Assembly: GCF_014653195.1 (NCBI RefSeq)
Contig: NZ_BNAH01000004.1
Coordinates: forward strand, 62,001-126,000
Direction of reading: 5' to 3'
DNA from: Thalassotalea profundi
GTDB taxonomy: Bacteria; Pseudomonadota; Gammaproteobacteria; Enterobacterales; Alteromonadaceae
Length of the DNA: 64,000 bases
Positions 36,535 to 45,642 of the stretch are shown here, piece after piece (positions within the stretch are counted from its first letter, which is position 1; every line of letters begins with the position of its first letter). The translations under genes were made by a program, and so were the position numbers. The notes beneath the pieces were generated by a model. That model did no database searches. It was not told the origin of the DNA and saw nothing but the letters and a program-made list of their open reading frames with translations.

Positions 36535-36576
36535 GGGTCTGTGTTTATTTAGCTAACAAGAGCATAATATAGACCC
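36535..36576 (+). other. Inverted repeat between pspA and pspB
   Basis: GGGTCT (36535-36540) and AGACCC (36571-36576) can pair across 30 nt in the 94-nt gap. It may protect the pspA part of the message, making PspA more abundant than PspB and PspC. Confidence 0.4.
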
Positions 36577-36622
36577 TAAAAATTAATGTAAGCGAATTCA
36601 GCGCGATTTTAGGAGAAAAACA

Positions 36623-36850
36623 ATGGAAGACTTTTTATTTCCGCCCTTAATCATCTTTTTGGTCATAGTAGCACCTATCTGGTTAGTTCTACATTACCGT
36701 AGTAAGAGTCAAATTAGCCAAGGGTTAACTGAGGAGGATTTTCATCGATTAACAGAGTTATCTGAATCAGCAGATAAAATGGCTGACAGAATTAAAACGC
36801 TAGAAGCGATTTTAGATGTGGAGACCCCTGATTGGAGGAACAAAGTATGA
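36623..36850 (+). CDS. pspB: Phage shock protein B
   Basis: A 75-residue inner membrane protein with one N-terminal transmembrane helix (FPPLIIFLVIVAPIWLVLHY) and a cytoplasmic leucine-zipper-like helix. With PspC it senses envelope stress and releases PspF from PspA. The family ending TPDWRNKV fits E. coli PspB (P.WR). It overlaps pspC by 4 bp. Confidence 0.95.
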   Translation: MEDFLFPPLIIFLVIVAPIWLVLHYRSKSQISQGLTEEDFHRLTELSESADKMADRIKTLEAILDVETPDWRNKV

Positions 36851-37293
36851 GTACTTTTAGTCGTGGTGAATTGTTTCGTATACCAAGTAAAGGAAAAATT
36901 GCAGGTGTTTGTGCGGGACTGGCAGATTACTTCGGCTGGGAAACTTGGTTAGTCAGAATTTTAGTTGTATCGGGTGTCCTTTTAGGTATGGGATGGTTCG
37001 TTGTTATTTATATTGCAGGCTGGTTTATTCTTGATAAAAAACCTGGGGAAAAAGGCAGTAACTTAGGTAAGAAAAACAGTGAATATTCGCAAGCTAATAA
37101 CGCAACATCAGCGGAGTTTGTTAGTGAATCTATAAAAGTTAAATCACGAATATGGCAAGCGGGTGAGCCCCCCAAACAAGCCTTTAGGGATATTTCATCT
37201 AAATTTAACTCTTTAGAAAAAGAGCTACAAAAAATTGAACGTTACGTAACGTCACCAGAATTTACTGTCTCACGTGAAATAAATAAACTGTAA
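36847..37293 (+). CDS. pspC: Phage shock protein C
   Basis: The 148-residue partner of PspB. It carries the PspC domain: GKIAGVCAGLADYFGWETWLVRILVVSGVLLGMGWFVVIYIAGWFILDKKP, with one or two membrane segments, followed by a soluble helical region. ATG 36847 is chosen because GGAGGAA stands six bases before it and it overlaps the pspB stop by 4 bp; a TTG at 36832 is not needed. There is no pspD or pspE gene. A terminator follows. Confidence 0.95.
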   Translation: MSTFSRGELFRIPSKGKIAGVCAGLADYFGWETWLVRILVVSGVLLGMGWFVVIYIAGWFILDKKPGEKGSNLGKKNSEYSQANNATSAEFVSESIKVKSRIWQAGEPPKQAFRDISSKFNSLEKELQKIERYVTSPEFTVSREINKL

Positions 37294-37312
37294 TAAGATA
37301 GCATTAGTATTT

Positions 37313-37334
37313 AAGCGGTTCAGGCCGCTTTTTT
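37313..37334 (+). terminator. Terminator of pspABC
   Basis: AAGCGG (37313-37318) and CCGCTT (37325-37330) form a short stem followed by T-rich sequence. Confidence 0.8.
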
Positions 37335-37444
37335 ATTAAACTAAAAATGCCTAAAATACTGTTATATTTTAACAAAAGTCGATATTATTTATTCTGTTTT
37401 GTCGAAATAGCTAAAGTTATTGCTATAAATTACGGATTATTACT

Positions 37445-38875
37445 TTGTCGTTATTATCAAAGAAAAAAATTGAAAAATTAAAACGCAAAGCAACGGATAT
37501 CGTCAACCGTACCTTTGATCAACATATAAATTTGGCTGTTACAGGGCTTAGTCGTAGTGGTAAAACGGCGTTTATTACCAGTTTTGTAAATCAACTGATT
37601 AATGAAGGTAGCCATTCGCAATTAAGCTTTTTTAATGTGGTTCATCAAGGTAACTTCATTGCAGCGAAAAGAGTACCGCAGAAACATTTACATATTGGTC
37701 GCTTTGAATATGACAGAGCAATGCAAGCTTTTAGTGAACAACCACCTAGTTGGCCTGAACCTACTAATGGTATTAGTGAATTGCGTCTAGCATTAAGATA
37801 TCAACCGCAGGACAGCTTGATTAAATATGCAACAGATACCGTGACCCTTACTATCGATATTACCGATTATCCTGGAGAGTGGCTGCTAGATTTACCTATC
37901 CTTAATTTAACCTATGAAGAGTGGTCAGAATTTACAACTGAGCTGTTAACTACTGCGCCAAGAGTTTCTTATGCCCAAGTTTTTTTAGATAAAATAAAGC
38001 AGCTTGATCCACTAGCACCTGTTGATGAACAATTATTAGCTGATTTAGCGCATGACTATACAAATTTATTGATGATTTTCCGTCATAAATTAGGTTTGTC
38101 AGTAATTCAACCCGGGCGGTTTATTTTACCCGGTGACTTAGCTGACGCACCTATTTTACAGTTTTTTCCGTATACCTGTTTTAATCAATTAGACAAAGAT
38201 GACTATCAAAATGCTAAAGAAGACAGTTTGATAGGTATGTTGCGTGCACGATATATTGAATATAAAGAGAGGGTAGTTAGAAAATTTTATCAAGAACACT
38301 TTATTCATTTTGATCGTCAAATAGTGTTAGCTGATTGCTTAACACCGCTTAATAATGGTCCTGATAGTTTTCAAGATTTAACACAAGCTATTAACATGAT
38401 TATGGAAAGTTTTAACTATGGGCAATCTAGTTTATTAAGGCGTTTATTTTCCCCTCGTATTGATAAACTTTTATTTGCTGCAACTAAAGCCGACCATATT
38501 ACCCCTGAACAACATGGTAACCTGACCGCATTACTGAATCAGTTAGTCTATAAAACAAAGCATCAATTAAGTTTCGATGAAATTGAAATGAAAACATTAG
38601 CTATAGCCTCGGTTAAGTCTACAAATGTTGGCAAAGCACAACACCAAGGAGTTGATCTTCCTGTGATTCAGGGAAATCGAGCGAGTGATGGTAAACTCAT
38701 CACTTTATTCCCAGGTACAGTCCCTAACAAGCTCCCACAAGCTAATTATTGGCAAGAGAATAAATTTAATTTTATCGGTTTTTCACCATTAGCACGAGTA
38801 GATAGCCATGAAAGTTTACCACATTTAAGGATGGATCAGGTGTTGCAATTTTTGTTGGGAGATAAAATAAAGTGA
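37445..38875 (+). CDS. ycjX: YcjX-like P-loop GTPase (DUF463)
   Basis: A 476-residue protein of the YcjX family of P-loop GTPases linked to Psp and stress responses. The P-loop is GLSRSGKT (residues 34-41), and the family segments TDYPGEWLLDLPIL and FAATKADHITPEQH (the TKAD guanine-specificity-like motif) are clear. TTG 37445 gives the start MSLLSKKKI; no nearby ATG is in frame. Overlaps ycjF by 4 bp. The order psp-ycjX-ycjF-tyrR is that of E. coli. Confidence 0.93.
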   Translation: MSLLSKKKIEKLKRKATDIVNRTFDQHINLAVTGLSRSGKTAFITSFVNQLINEGSHSQLSFFNVVHQGNFIAAKRVPQKHLHIGRFEYDRAMQAFSEQPPSWPEPTNGISELRLALRYQPQDSLIKYATDTVTLTIDITDYPGEWLLDLPILNLTYEEWSEFTTELLTTAPRVSYAQVFLDKIKQLDPLAPVDEQLLADLAHDYTNLLMIFRHKLGLSVIQPGRFILPGDLADAPILQFFPYTCFNQLDKDDYQNAKEDSLIGMLRARYIEYKERVVRKFYQEHFIHFDRQIVLADCLTPLNNGPDSFQDLTQAINMIMESFNYGQSSLLRRLFSPRIDKLLFAATKADHITPEQHGNLTALLNQLVYKTKHQLSFDEIEMKTLAIASVKSTNVGKAQHQGVDLPVIQGNRASDGKLITLFPGTVPNKLPQANYWQENKFNFIGFSPLARVDSHESLPHLRMDQVLQFLLGDKIK

Positions 38876-39894
38876 GCGAAGATAAAACAAAATATCAACA
38901 GCAAATTCTATTTGAAGAACTAGGTAGTCAAACGAAAGAGTTACCAGCGACACAAGAACAAGTTGTTATTGAGAACACGGCTTGGCAAGCAGAAGAAAGT
39001 GAACCAGTAGATGAAAATATAAATTTAATCACCGTGAGCAAGCCTAATTGGCTATGGCGTGCTACTGGATTCGTTTTCTCTGGACTTGTAGTTTATGAAA
39101 CTGTCGACTTCTTTATTCAAGGGTTTCAGCAAAGCCCTTTCTTAACGAGTATCTACGCTACATTACTTGGTTTGGTTTCGATTATTGCAAGCGGTTATCT
39201 ATTTAGGGAGTATCGAGGCTTAAAACAGTATAAACAACGCCAACGTTTGCAAAAGCAAGCTGAGCATATTTATCAAGAAGACACGATCGATAGTGCTCAT
39301 AATTTATGTAAAAAAATTAGTGCCCAGTTACCTTGTGACATTTTAAGTGAGCAAGAACAGCAATGGTCAGCGGATGAACATAAAGAATTAACAGATAAAG
39401 AAATATTGACTTTATATTCAAGACAAGTCTTATCAATTGTTGATCAAAAAGCTCTAGATAGAATTAGTAAACATGCTACAGAAGCGGCAGTATTAGTTGC
39501 TTTAAGTCCTATCGCAATTTTAGATATGCTATTAATGTTTTGGCGTAATACTAAAATGATTAATGAAATTGCCGCATTGTATGGTATGAAAATTAGTTAT
39601 TGGAGTCGAATTAAACTGATTAAACAAACTTTTAAAAATATGGTTTACGCTGGTGCAAGCGAGTTGATTACTGACGTAGGAGCTGATTTACTCGGTGCAG
39701 ATATGTTAGCTAAACTTTCAGGGAGATTAGCTCAAGGATTAGGGGCTGGAATGCTAACAGCCCGATTAGGACTAAAAGCAATGCAAGTATGCAGACCTAT
39801 TCCTTTTCACGAAGAACAACCTAAATTAAAAGCTGTAAGAGCTAAAGTGATAGGTCAAATTAAAGGCTTATTAAATAAAAAATCGGCTCCGTAA
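38872..39894 (+). CDS. ycjF: YcjF-family inner membrane protein (UPF0283)
   Basis: A 340-residue membrane protein. After an acidic N-terminal tail two transmembrane segments appear at about residues 62-82 (WRATGFVFSGLVVYETVDFFI) and 92-112 (TSIYATLLGLVSIIASGYLF), then a coiled and amphipathic region (HATEAAVLVALSPIAILDMLLMFWRN...) typical of the YcjF/DUF697 fold. GTG 38872 overlaps the ycjX stop (GTGA). The function is unknown; co-occurrence with YcjX suggests a partner. Confidence 0.92.
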   Translation: MSEDKTKYQQQILFEELGSQTKELPATQEQVVIENTAWQAEESEPVDENINLITVSKPNWLWRATGFVFSGLVVYETVDFFIQGFQQSPFLTSIYATLLGLVSIIASGYLFREYRGLKQYKQRQRLQKQAEHIYQEDTIDSAHNLCKKISAQLPCDILSEQEQQWSADEHKELTDKEILTLYSRQVLSIVDQKALDRISKHATEAAVLVALSPIAILDMLLMFWRNTKMINEIAALYGMKISYWSRIKLIKQTFKNMVYAGASELITDVGADLLGADMLAKLSGRLAQGLGAGMLTARLGLKAMQVCRPIPFHEEQPKLKAVRAKVIGQIKGLLNKKSAP

Positions 39895-40266
39895 GCTTTA
39901 CCTAATATACCCTTGCCAAATTCTGATAGAAATAGCTGAATGTATGATGGACTGAGCATTTAGCTATTAACTTAAATTTACATATTTATAACAGAATCAA
40001 TACCCTATCGATGGCATACATTTTAGTGTAATTTTTATGATACAAATTCATCACCCGCTTAAAAAACAACCTGTCTAGTGTTTAGTGCAATTTAATGTAA
40101 TCTAGGATTATTATAGTAACTAATGTGACAAGTTTTCTTGTGTCTCAATAAAAATAGTCGATTCAAATAAATTTAACATTAATAAATGGATGGGGCTATA
40201 TCTAGTTTTACTTAGTAAATTCTATTTAAGCATTACTAATTGAGTGTGAAATAAAAGGAAAAGTTT
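39895..40266. other. Intergenic region before phhA
   Basis: A 372-bp gene-free stretch. A TyrR-box-like site lies at 40027-40044. AAAAGGAAA before 40267 is the ribosome binding site. No small ORF or terminator was convincing. Confidence 0.5.
40027..40044. promoter_or_regulatory. TyrR-box-like site before phhA
   Basis: The 18-bp sequence begins TGTAAT and ends GATACA, with the invariant G and C 14 bases apart as in TyrR boxes (TGTAAA-N6-TTTACA). It is an imperfect match, but tyrR is encoded two genes downstream. Confidence 0.5.
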
Positions 40267-41079
40267 ATGGCTAAGGCAACTCAATATGTTTCCAAGGTTG
40301 CGGATGAACACGGTAATATTGATTGGAGTGATGAAGAAAATAAAATATGGCATGAGTTGATTACACGACAACTAGCTAATATTAAAAACACCGCTTGTGA
40401 TGAATATAATGAAGGGTTAGCAAAGTTAAATTTACCCACAGATCGTATTCCTCAATTGGAAGATGTCAGTAAAGTACTACGAGAAACAACAGGGTGGGAG
40501 TGTGCTCCTGTACCTGCGTTGATAGGTTTTGGGGAGTTTTTCCGTTTGCTATCAGAAAGAAAATTTCCTGTTGCTACATTTATTCGAACAAGGGAAGAGT
40601 TTGATTATTTGCAGGAGCCTGATATTTTTCATGAAATATTCGGGCATTGCCCATTGTTAACTAATTCGTCATTTGCCGACTATACTCAGGCCTATGGTCA
40701 AATGGGGTTGAATGCAACCAAAGAGCAACGCGTATTTTTAGCTCGCTTATATTGGTTTACGGTCGAATTTGGCTTACTAGAAACTCCAAAAGGTTTACGT
40801 GTTTATGGCGGTGGTATTATTTCATCACCTACCGAAACTGAATATGCGTTAACCAGTGACAAAGTTGAACGAAAAAAATTAGATGTGCTTGATGTATTAA
40901 GAACACCGTATCGTATTGATATCATTCAACCTATCTATTATACGTTAACTAAAGTAAGTGACTTAGATAATATTAGAAAATATGAAGTCGAAGATATATT
41001 AGCATTTGTTGAACAAGCAAAATCACTTGGTCTACACCCTGCTAAATTTCCACCTAAAGAAGAACAAATTGCGAGCTAA
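40267..41079 (+). CDS. phhA: Phenylalanine 4-monooxygenase
   Basis: A tetrahydrobiopterin- and iron-dependent enzyme that converts phenylalanine to tyrosine. The 270-residue protein has the iron ligands His122 and His127 (HEIFGHCP) and Glu167 (FTVEFGL), with the spacing of bacterial PhhA. The pterin recycling enzyme PhhB follows 10 bp later, and the TyrR regulator and maleylacetoacetate isomerase come after, forming an aromatic catabolism cluster. Confidence 0.97.
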   Translation: MAKATQYVSKVADEHGNIDWSDEENKIWHELITRQLANIKNTACDEYNEGLAKLNLPTDRIPQLEDVSKVLRETTGWECAPVPALIGFGEFFRLLSERKFPVATFIRTREEFDYLQEPDIFHEIFGHCPLLTNSSFADYTQAYGQMGLNATKEQRVFLARLYWFTVEFGLLETPKGLRVYGGGIISSPTETEYALTSDKVERKKLDVLDVLRTPYRIDIIQPIYYTLTKVSDLDNIRKYEVEDILAFVEQAKSLGLHPAKFPPKEEQIAS

Positions 41080-41089
41080 GGAATATATT

Positions 41090-41425
41090 ATGTCAGAATT
41101 ATCAACTCAACAATGTGAAGCTTGTCATGTTGATGCTCCTAAAGTGAGCGAGGAAGAATTGCACCAGTTAATGTCACAACTGCCTGATTGGGTGCCTGAA
41201 GTGAGAGACGGAATTATGATGTTAGAGCGAGTTTATACATTTAAAAATTATAAACTTGCTTGGGCATTTGCAAACAAAGTATCAGAATTAGCGGAAGCAG
41301 AATTTCATCATCCTGCAATATTATTAGAGTGGGGCAAGGTTACAGTTACGTGGTGGACCCATGCTATTAAGGGATTGCATAAGAATGATTTTATTTGTGC
41401 AGCAAAAACTGATCAACTTCTGTAA
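41090..41425 (+). CDS. phhB: Pterin-4a-carbinolamine dehydratase
   Basis: PhhB regenerates the pterin cofactor after PhhA turnover. The 111-residue protein has the family core [32 protein letters not shown], with the catalytic HHP motif. ATG 41090 has AAGGA 8 nt upstream and is preferred; the frame is open farther upstream into phhA, but those residues are not family-like. A terminator follows. Confidence 0.96.
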   Translation: MSELSTQQCEACHVDAPKVSEEELHQLMSQLPDWVPEVRDGIMMLERVYTFKNYKLAWAFANKVSELAEAEFHHPAILLEWGKVTVTWWTHAIKGLHKNDFICAAKTDQLL

Positions 41426-41447
41426 TATTTACTTACACTCATTAAAT

Positions 41448-41477
41448 AAGCCCCCTATAATAGGGGGCTTTTTTTTA
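41448..41477 (+). terminator. Terminator of phhAB
   Basis: AAGCCCCCTA and TAGGGGGCTT form a 10-bp stem closing TAA, followed by eight T. Confidence 0.93.
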
Positions 41478-41478
41478 T

Positions 41479-41496
41479 TGTAAGTATTAGTTTACA
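41479..41496. promoter_or_regulatory. Strong TyrR box before tyrR
   Basis: TGTAAG, six bases, TTTACA: 11 of the 12 conserved positions of the TyrR box consensus. It lies 63 bp before the tyrR start, directly after the phhAB terminator, as expected for autoregulation. Confidence 0.75.
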
Positions 41497-41558
41497 ATAG
41501 CCAAAATAAATAATATCACTTAGTGATATCGCTGTAATTTGCCGTTTGAGGATACTTC

Positions 41559-43109
41559 ATGCGTTTGGAAATTGGTTGTCAAGATCGTGTCGGTATAGCC
41601 CAAGAAGTTTTGATGATATTTGTTGAGCGAGAAATCGATCTCAGAGGAATTGAATTAAAGCGTCCAGGAAAAATTTATATACACATTCCAGATCTTGAAT
41701 TCTCTGAGTTACAGTCTTTTATGCCGCGTCTTCGTCTAATTGACGGAGTTATTGATGTAAAAACTACACCTTTTATGCCGTTTGAACGCGAACGTCATGA
41801 ATTAGAAACTTTAATTAAAACTTTTCCTGATCCATTTATTTCAATAGATGCTAAAGGCAATATCCGTATGATCAATACGGTTGCTTCTTTAACTATTGGT
41901 TGTAGCGAAAAAGAATTAATAGGCGATCAAATAGGTAATTGGCTAAAAGGCTTTAACTTCCTTCGTTGGTTAGACTCTAAAGAAGTACTTGCTCAAACTC
42001 GTCGAGTTAAAATCCAAGAAGATGATTTTGTGGCTGATATTATGCCCATTCATGTTTCTGATAGTGATGGTGAAGAAGTATTAGCAGGCGCTGTACTTAT
42101 ACTTAAATCTGAAGCGCGTTTAGGGCAACAAATTAGTGCCTTTAAACAAGCTAACGAAAATAATTTTGCCGGTATTCAGGCGAGCAGTGGTGCCATGCGA
42201 AAAGTGATCAGAGAAGCTAAACGCATGGCACTACTCGATTCTTCAATATTACTCGTTGGTGAAACAGGCACAGGTAAAGAGTTAATTGCTCGTGCTTGTC
42301 ATGCGGCAAGTGACCGAGCTGAACATCCATTTATGACCTTAAATTGTGCTTCTTTACCTGACGAAGCTGCTGAAACCGAATTGTTTGGTGTTGGTGTACC
42401 TGGGGGCGTAAATAGTAAACGTGGTTTATTTGAATTGGCGGATGGCGGAACAATATTTCTAGATGAAGTAGGGGAGATGTCTCCTAAGTTACAAATTAAG
42501 TTACTTAGGGTTATTCAAGACGGTATATTTCGAAGAGTTGACGATGAAAGCGAGATCAATGTCAATGTTCGTATTATTGGTTCAACCAATCATGACTTAT
42601 TAGCAATGGTGTCTCAGGGTAACTTTAGAGAAGATTTATATTATCGTCTAAATGTTTTAGGACTCAATATCCCTTCGTTGAGAGAAAGGCGTTCTGATAT
42701 TATTCCACTAGCAGAATACTTTACGGCTAAATTTGGGCAACGAATAGGCAAGAGCGCCGTGAGTTTATCTGATGACTGCCGAGACTTTATAGAACATTAT
42801 CCTTGGCCAGGTAATGTTAGACAACTCGAAAATGTATTAATACGAGCGGTTTCGCTAATGGAAGGTAATGTTGTGCTGACATCGCATTTACAATTACCGG
42901 CTTACACACGTGAACATGGCTATTTAGAACAGGAATTTGAAGGGACATTAGATGCTGCAGTGAAAAATTTTGAAGCTGATTTATTGCGTAAACTTTATCC
43001 TGCTTACCCTAGTACACGCCAACTGGCTAAAAAATTAGGTTTAAGTCATACAGCTATAGCGAATAAACTTAGAGAGTATGATATTAATAAAAAAACCGTT
43101 AAAATTTAA
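41559..43109 (+). CDS. tyrR: Transcriptional regulator TyrR
   Basis: TyrR controls aromatic amino-acid genes. The 516-residue protein has an N-terminal ACT domain (about 1-70: MRLEIGCQDRVGIAQEVLMIFVEREIDLRGIE), a PAS domain (about 78-190), an AAA+ domain (Walker A GETGTGKE near 232, Walker B GTIFLDEVGEM) and a Fis-type helix-turn-helix (TRQLAKKLGLSHTAIANKL). The sigma54-contact GAFTGA motif is replaced by GVPGGV, which is normal for TyrR, acting on sigma70 promoters. It probably regulates phhAB and itself through nearby TyrR boxes. Confidence 0.97.
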   Translation: MRLEIGCQDRVGIAQEVLMIFVEREIDLRGIELKRPGKIYIHIPDLEFSELQSFMPRLRLIDGVIDVKTTPFMPFERERHELETLIKTFPDPFISIDAKGNIRMINTVASLTIGCSEKELIGDQIGNWLKGFNFLRWLDSKEVLAQTRRVKIQEDDFVADIMPIHVSDSDGEEVLAGAVLILKSEARLGQQISAFKQANENNFAGIQASSGAMRKVIREAKRMALLDSSILLVGETGTGKELIARACHAASDRAEHPFMTLNCASLPDEAAETELFGVGVPGGVNSKRGLFELADGGTIFLDEVGEMSPKLQIKLLRVIQDGIFRRVDDESEINVNVRIIGSTNHDLLAMVSQGNFREDLYYRLNVLGLNIPSLRERRSDIIPLAEYFTAKFGQRIGKSAVSLSDDCRDFIEHYPWPGNVRQLENVLIRAVSLMEGNVVLTSHLQLPAYTREHGYLEQEFEGTLDAAVKNFEADLLRKLYPAYPSTRQLAKKLGLSHTAIANKLREYDINKKTVKI

Positions 43110-43113
43110 TTCA

Positions 43114-43193
43114 ATGGCCTTTGGGTTAATGAAGTAGCCTAATTAACGTTGATAAATTTATTGTTTTGTAAACATTCAAACACAAAAGGCCAT
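43114..43193. repeat. Long-range inverted repeat after tyrR
   Basis: ATGGCCTTT (43114-43122) is exactly complementary to AAAGGCCAT (43185-43193) across 62 nt. The loop contains a weak TyrR-like site at 43167-43184. Confidence 0.55.
43167..43184. promoter_or_regulatory. Weak TyrR-like site before maiA
   Basis: A perfect left half TGTAAA is followed by CATTCA and AACACA; the right half fits at only 3 of 6 positions, though the invariant G and C keep their 14-base spacing. It is 100 bp before the maiA start. Confidence 0.35.
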
Positions 43194-43283
43194 ACTTAGC
43201 TGTTATTAAGTTTATAGATAAGTTGCGAGTTTATTTTAATCAGATAAAATTTATTTTACTTTTTATTAACTTATCTTTTGCTT

Positions 43284-43922
43284 ATGAAACTCTATGGTTA
43301 TTGGCGTTCTTCGGCTGCATATCGTGTTCGCATTGCTTTAAATTTAAAGAAAATACCTTTTGACTCTCTTTCAGTGCATTTGGTTAAAAATGGTGGTGAA
43401 CAACATAGTGATAGCTATGTAGAATTAAACCCGACCCATCTTGTACCGACATTAGTTGATAATGATATTGTATTAAATCAATCATTGGCGATTATCGATT
43501 ATTTAGATGAAAAATACCCGTATGATTCGGTTTACCCTCAAGCGTTAGAAACAAAAGTGCAAGTAAAAGCAATGGTTTATGATATCGCTTGTGAAATACA
43601 TCCTGTTAATAACTTGCGAGTTCAACAGTATTTAGTAAATGAATTAGCAGTATCTGAACAGCAAAAACTGGCATGGAATCATCATTGGATGGCATTAGGG
43701 TTCACTGCGATAGAAGCAAAGTTAGCGAAAACATCGGGGCTATATTGTTTTGGTAATCAAATTACCTTGGCTGATATCTGTTTAGTACCTCAGGTTTATA
43801 ATGCTAATCGTTTTGCACTTGATATGTCACCTTTTCCCCTGATAAATGCTATAGTAAAAAGGTGTAATCAATTACCTGCTTTTATTGATGCATTACCTGA
43901 AAATCAACATGATGCAGCGTAA
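43284..43922 (+). CDS. maiA: Maleylacetoacetate isomerase (zeta-class glutathione transferase)
   Basis: Uses glutathione to isomerise maleylacetoacetate to fumarylacetoacetate in tyrosine degradation. The 212-residue protein begins KLYGYWRSSAAYRVRIALNLKKI, carrying the zeta-class motif SSxxYRVRIAL, and later LVPTLVDNDIVLNQSLAIIDYLDEKYP. ATG 43284 is chosen over TTG 43278. It follows phhAB and tyrR, fitting phenylalanine/tyrosine catabolism. Genes for the intermediate steps (hppD, hmgA, fahA) are not in the window. Confidence 0.92.
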   Translation: MKLYGYWRSSAAYRVRIALNLKKIPFDSLSVHLVKNGGEQHSDSYVELNPTHLVPTLVDNDIVLNQSLAIIDYLDEKYPYDSVYPQALETKVQVKAMVYDIACEIHPVNNLRVQQYLVNELAVSEQQKLAWNHHWMALGFTAIEAKLAKTSGLYCFGNQITLADICLVPQVYNANRFALDMSPFPLINAIVKRCNQLPAFIDALPENQHDAA

Positions 43923-43963
43923 TTTACACATAAATACTGAATAAATGTATCAAAATATAAATT

Positions 43964-44001
43964 GCCTATTGCAACTGTGTTGAAAAAACGTTGCAATAGG
44001 C
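43964..44001. repeat. 12-bp inverted repeat after maiA
   Basis: GCCTATTGCAAC (43964-43975) and its exact complement (43990-44001) can form a hairpin with a 14-nt loop. No T-run follows on the plus strand, so termination is doubtful. Confidence 0.6.
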
Positions 44002-44105
44002 TTGGTTACACTATGAGTATTACTCTCGTTCAGCGAGTCTTAAACAAGTCATTTTTATATAAATTCTCGCCTTAATTTTTCATTTCAATTAACGAATAGG
44101 TAAGT

Positions 44106-44978
44106 ATGGAAAATTCATCTTCAAGTAAACAGAATAATAATTCTTCGTGGGTTATCGTAGCACTAGTGTTTTTAGTGGCTATTGCTGTGATTGGTTATTT
44201 TTATCAAAGCACGACTCCAGAGCCCGAGCCAATAAAAGAGGTATCAGTGCCTGAACCGGTTATTGTTGAAGAAGAGCCGAAAAATATTGAGCCAGAAATT
44301 GAGCAACCAGTTATCCCTGAACAAACGGTGCAAGAAATAACGCCTGAACCTGTAGAAGTTGAGCCTGAAATTGTATTACCAACGCTCGATGAAAGTGATA
44401 ATTGGATCAGAGAAAAACTCCCTACTATTACTTGGCGAAATGAGCTATTAAAGCTTATTGTTGACGACGATATGGTTCGTCGCTTTGTTGTATTTACAGA
44501 TAACTTTGCTAAAGGTGATATTGCCTATCGCCACAGCATTTTAGTTCAACCTACCGAGAAATTCTCGGCACAAGAAAATACGGAAGATGGTCAACAAATT
44601 TTAAGATGGGATGAAAACGTTAGTAAACGTTTTAGCTTATATGTTGATTTACTACGTACAATCGATAGTGACTTACTAGTACAATGGTATGTTGAGTTGA
44701 AGCCTTTAATTGACGAGGCTTATAGTGAATTGGGCTATGTCGATGAAGAGTTTACAGACGTGTTGCATGATGCTATCTCTCGTGTTCTTGATATGGAAAT
44801 ACCTAAAGAACAACTAGAATTAGTTCGCCCAAGCGTAATGTATAAATATAAAGATCAAGATATTGAACAGTTAACCGATGCTGATAAATTATTACTACGA
44901 ATCGGTAAAGATAATTTGTTAGTAATTAAATCTGTTTTACTTGAAATTAATGAAAAGTTATCTAGAACACGAGAGTAA
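44106..44978 (+). CDS. DUF3014 membrane-anchored protein
   Basis: A 290-residue protein with an N-terminal transmembrane helix (WVIVALVFLVAIAVIGYFY), a long proline- and glutamate-rich spacer (about residues 38-95) and a helical DUF3014 domain (EKLPTITWRNELLKLIVDDDMVRRFVVFTDNFAKGDI). The function is unknown. The layout suggests a periplasmic domain held away from the membrane. The following acyltransferase gene begins 7 bp after the stop, so they may be co-transcribed. Confidence 0.85.
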   Translation: MENSSSSKQNNNSSWVIVALVFLVAIAVIGYFYQSTTPEPEPIKEVSVPEPVIVEEEPKNIEPEIEQPVIPEQTVQEITPEPVEVEPEIVLPTLDESDNWIREKLPTITWRNELLKLIVDDDMVRRFVVFTDNFAKGDIAYRHSILVQPTEKFSAQENTEDGQQILRWDENVSKRFSLYVDLLRTIDSDLLVQWYVELKPLIDEAYSELGYVDEEFTDVLHDAISRVLDMEIPKEQLELVRPSVMYKYKDQDIEQLTDADKLLLRIGKDNLLVIKSVLLEINEKLSRTRE

Positions 44979-44985
44979 GAGTGAA

Positions 44986-45567
44986 ATGTCTTACGTTTTA
45001 CCTAGTAATGTACCTAAACGAGAAGGCCAATATTTATATCGCTTTTCAACTAAATTATTGAAGTGGCTGGGGTGGCGCATTGAAGGGCAATTACCTAATC
45101 GGCAGCAATTTATTATAGCGGTTGCTCCTCATACTTCTAACTGGGATTTCTTTTTAGGGGTCTTAGTTATGTTCAGGTTGCAACTTAAGGTAAAGTTTTT
45201 AGGTAAACACAGTATTTTTGTTTGGCCGGTAAAAGGACTGCTTACACGCATTGGTGGTATACCTGTTGAGCGTAGTCATCGTCATGGCGTTGTTGGTCAA
45301 ATGGTTGAATATTTTGACCGTAAAGAACCCTTAGTGTTAGCACTTGCGCCTGAAGGAACTCGTAGTAAAGTTGAACAATGGAAAACGGGATTTCTTCAAA
45401 TCGCTTATCAAGCTAATGTACCAGTAGTACCAATAGGTTTTGACTTTAAGAAAAAAGCGATTGTTATAATGAAGCCTGTAGTTGTTGATGCCGATATTGA
45501 GCAAGCAAGAATAGACTTTCAACAACTATTTAGTCAGGTTTGTGCAAAAAATCCACACTTAGCTTAA
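44986..45567 (+). CDS. PlsC-like 1-acylglycerol-3-phosphate acyltransferase family protein
   Basis: A 193-residue lysophospholipid acyltransferase-like protein with the HX4D catalytic motif (APHTSNWDFFLG) and the substrate-binding motif APEGTRS. Short members of this family are common besides PlsC itself and the exact acceptor is uncertain. ATG 44986 is preferred (upstream AAGAG) over TTG 44941, which overlaps the DUF3014 gene. It is followed by the ffs gene. Confidence 0.85.
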   Translation: MSYVLPSNVPKREGQYLYRFSTKLLKWLGWRIEGQLPNRQQFIIAVAPHTSNWDFFLGVLVMFRLQLKVKFLGKHSIFVWPVKGLLTRIGGIPVERSHRHGVVGQMVEYFDRKEPLVLALAPEGTRSKVEQWKTGFLQIAYQANVPVVPIGFDFKKKAIVIMKPVVVDADIEQARIDFQQLFSQVCAKNPHLA

Positions 45568-45583
45568 TATCTCCTAATTATCC

Positions 45584-45612
45584 TTGCAACCCGTTATTGT
45601 ATTAGCGATAAT
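45584..45612 (+). promoter_or_regulatory. Sigma70 promoter of ffs
   Basis: TTGCAA (45584-45589) and GATAAT (45607-45612) are separated by 17 bp, followed by CAGCGCGG, a GC-rich discriminator like that of stringently controlled stable RNAs. Confidence 0.8.
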
Positions 45613-45642
45613 CAGCGCGGCTATTTAGTGTAGCCAATCTAT

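Noticed and set aside
42380..42420. Loss of GAFTGA in TyrR as damage
   Set aside because: TyrR proteins naturally lack this sigma54-contact motif because they act with sigma70.
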